A stretch of 6,402 bases of DNA from Propionibacteriaceae bacterium (GTDB taxonomy: Bacteria > Actinomycetota > Actinomycetes > Propionibacteriales > Propionibacteriaceae), in contig JAIRXX010000236.1 in assembly GCA_031268065.1 (NCBI GenBank), positions 1 through 6,402 on the forward strand, written 5' to 3'. Numbering within the stretch: position 1 is the stretch's first letter; each line of letters opens with the position of its first letter. A program made the position numbers and the translations under genes. The notes below the pieces were generated by a model. That model was not told where the DNA came from. It saw only the letters and a program-made list of their open reading frames with translations, and ran no database searches. Below are positions 5,977 through 6,402 of the stretch, piece by piece.

Positions 5977-6007
5977 TTGGCTGTCGCTCACATACCGCAG
6001 ATAGACT
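5977..6007 (+). promoter_or_regulatory. Promoter for a leaderless plus-strand transcript
   Basis: TAGACT (6002-6007) fits the actinobacterial -10 pattern TANNNT and ends 6 nt before the ATG at 6014, so transcription would begin at or next to the A of the start codon. A loose -35 TTGGCT (5977-5982) lies 19 nt upstream. No Shine-Dalgarno sequence precedes the ATG, as expected for a leaderless message. CGCAG (5996-6000) and CTGCG (6006-6010) form a 5-bp inverted repeat flanking the box and could be an operator. Confidence 0.5.
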
Positions 6008-6013
6008 GCGCAT

Positions 6014-6402
6014 ATGGTCAAAGACAAGTTTTGGATAGGCCTGATCTCAGGCTTAGTCTTGGCGGCGCTGGCCTCCGGAGCAGCGGTTGTCGCAGGCGTG
6101 AGCCTCAACTACACGCCAAAGATTTGGCCAGAAACAATAGACCAGCGCCCCCTCTCCGATGACGAGATCAACACGTTAGCGATCGCGACAGACGAAAACC
6201 CGAATGTGATCCGTTTCGACTTCTCCACCGCACATCAGTCGCTGACTCTCTCGGCAGATGTCTACGAATACGGAAGACTAGTAAAGCCGAACGCTTATAA
6301 CCGCACGTCTTCCCCGCAACAGGCGAGCAAGGGCACACTGTGGCTCACTTGGAAAAATGACGCCGGAATACTGGGAGCAGCTCTCGGAAACGAAAGCAGC
6401 AT
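6014..6402 (+). CDS. Hypothetical protein with N-terminal membrane segment, 3' end outside window
   Basis: An open frame of 129 codons starts at the ATG at 6014 and is still open at the right edge. I do not recognise it. Residues 1-5 (MVKDK) are charged, 6-29 are strongly hydrophobic (FWIGLISGL through VVAGV), and the rest is soluble and mixed, with a repeated Ser/Thr content and sequences such as NVIRFDFSTAHQSLTLSADV (64-83). This suggests a single-pass membrane protein or an exported protein with an uncleaved anchor; there is no lipobox. An in-frame TAG at 6002-6004 rules out a longer start at an upstream ATG. It has no ribosome binding site but a TAGACT box 6 nt upstream, supporting leaderless expression. 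It is divergent from the operon and need not be related to it. Confidence 0.65.
   Translation, partial: MVKDKFWIGLISGLVLAALASGAAVVAGVSLNYTPKIWPETIDQRPLSDDEINTLAIATDENPNVIRFDFSTAHQSLTLSADVYEYGRLVKPNAYNRTSSPQQASKGTLWLTWKNDAGILGAALGNESS

Noticed and set aside
5407..6162. A 251-codon plus-strand frame spanning the tctC 5' end and the intergenic region
   Set aside because: It crosses tctC antisense, both promoters and the start of the divergent gene; composition is irregular and no domain is visible.
1..6402. Mobile element, tRNA, rRNA or CRISPR content
   Set aside because: No transposase, terminal repeats, regular repeat-spacer pattern or structural RNA sequence was seen.

Overview
The window carries one long minus-strand catabolic/transport operon and the start of a divergent plus-strand gene. 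The DNA is moderately GC-rich by eye. Three things point to a Gram-positive bacterium, most likely an actinomycete: the solute-binding protein is a lipoprotein rather than a free periplasmic protein, the genes have clear Shine-Dalgarno sites and one GTG start, and the divergent gene looks leaderless. This is an inference; no rRNA or marker gene is present.

Reading the operon in its own direction (right to left), the order is tctC (binding lipoprotein, 5669-4671), tctB (small membrane subunit, 4678-4067), tctA (large membrane subunit, 4048-2516), a crotonase-fold protein (2471-1692), a fumarylacetoacetate hydrolase (FAH) superfamily protein (1660-701), and a family III CaiB/BaiF CoA-transferase (698-1) that runs off the left edge. 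Spacings are an 8-nt overlap, then gaps of 18, 44, 31 and 2 nt. I see no convincing terminator between genes, so one transcript is likely.

The 344-nt stretch from 5670 to 6013 separates the operon from the plus-strand gene. It holds a near-consensus sigma70-type promoter for the operon (TTGACA, 17 nt, TATATT). A plus-strand TATAAT directly abuts that -10 box, making a near-palindrome centred on both. The operon leader is about 215 nt and contains a small hairpin and two possible upstream reading frames. Just before the plus-strand gene, a TAGACT box lies 6 nt upstream of the ATG, with no ribosome binding site. That gene encodes an unrecognised protein with an N-terminal membrane segment and leaves the window at the right edge.

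Together the genes suggest uptake of a carboxylate by a tripartite tricarboxylate transporter (TTT), CoA activation by the transferase, and processing by the crotonase-fold and FAH-type enzymes. The substrate cannot be read from the sequence. Two of the enzymes lack residues usually considered catalytic in their families (Trp113 in the crotonase, Ser121/Gly124 in the FAH protein), so the chemistry may not be the textbook one. No transcriptional regulator, tRNA, rRNA, CRISPR array or mobile element is visible.
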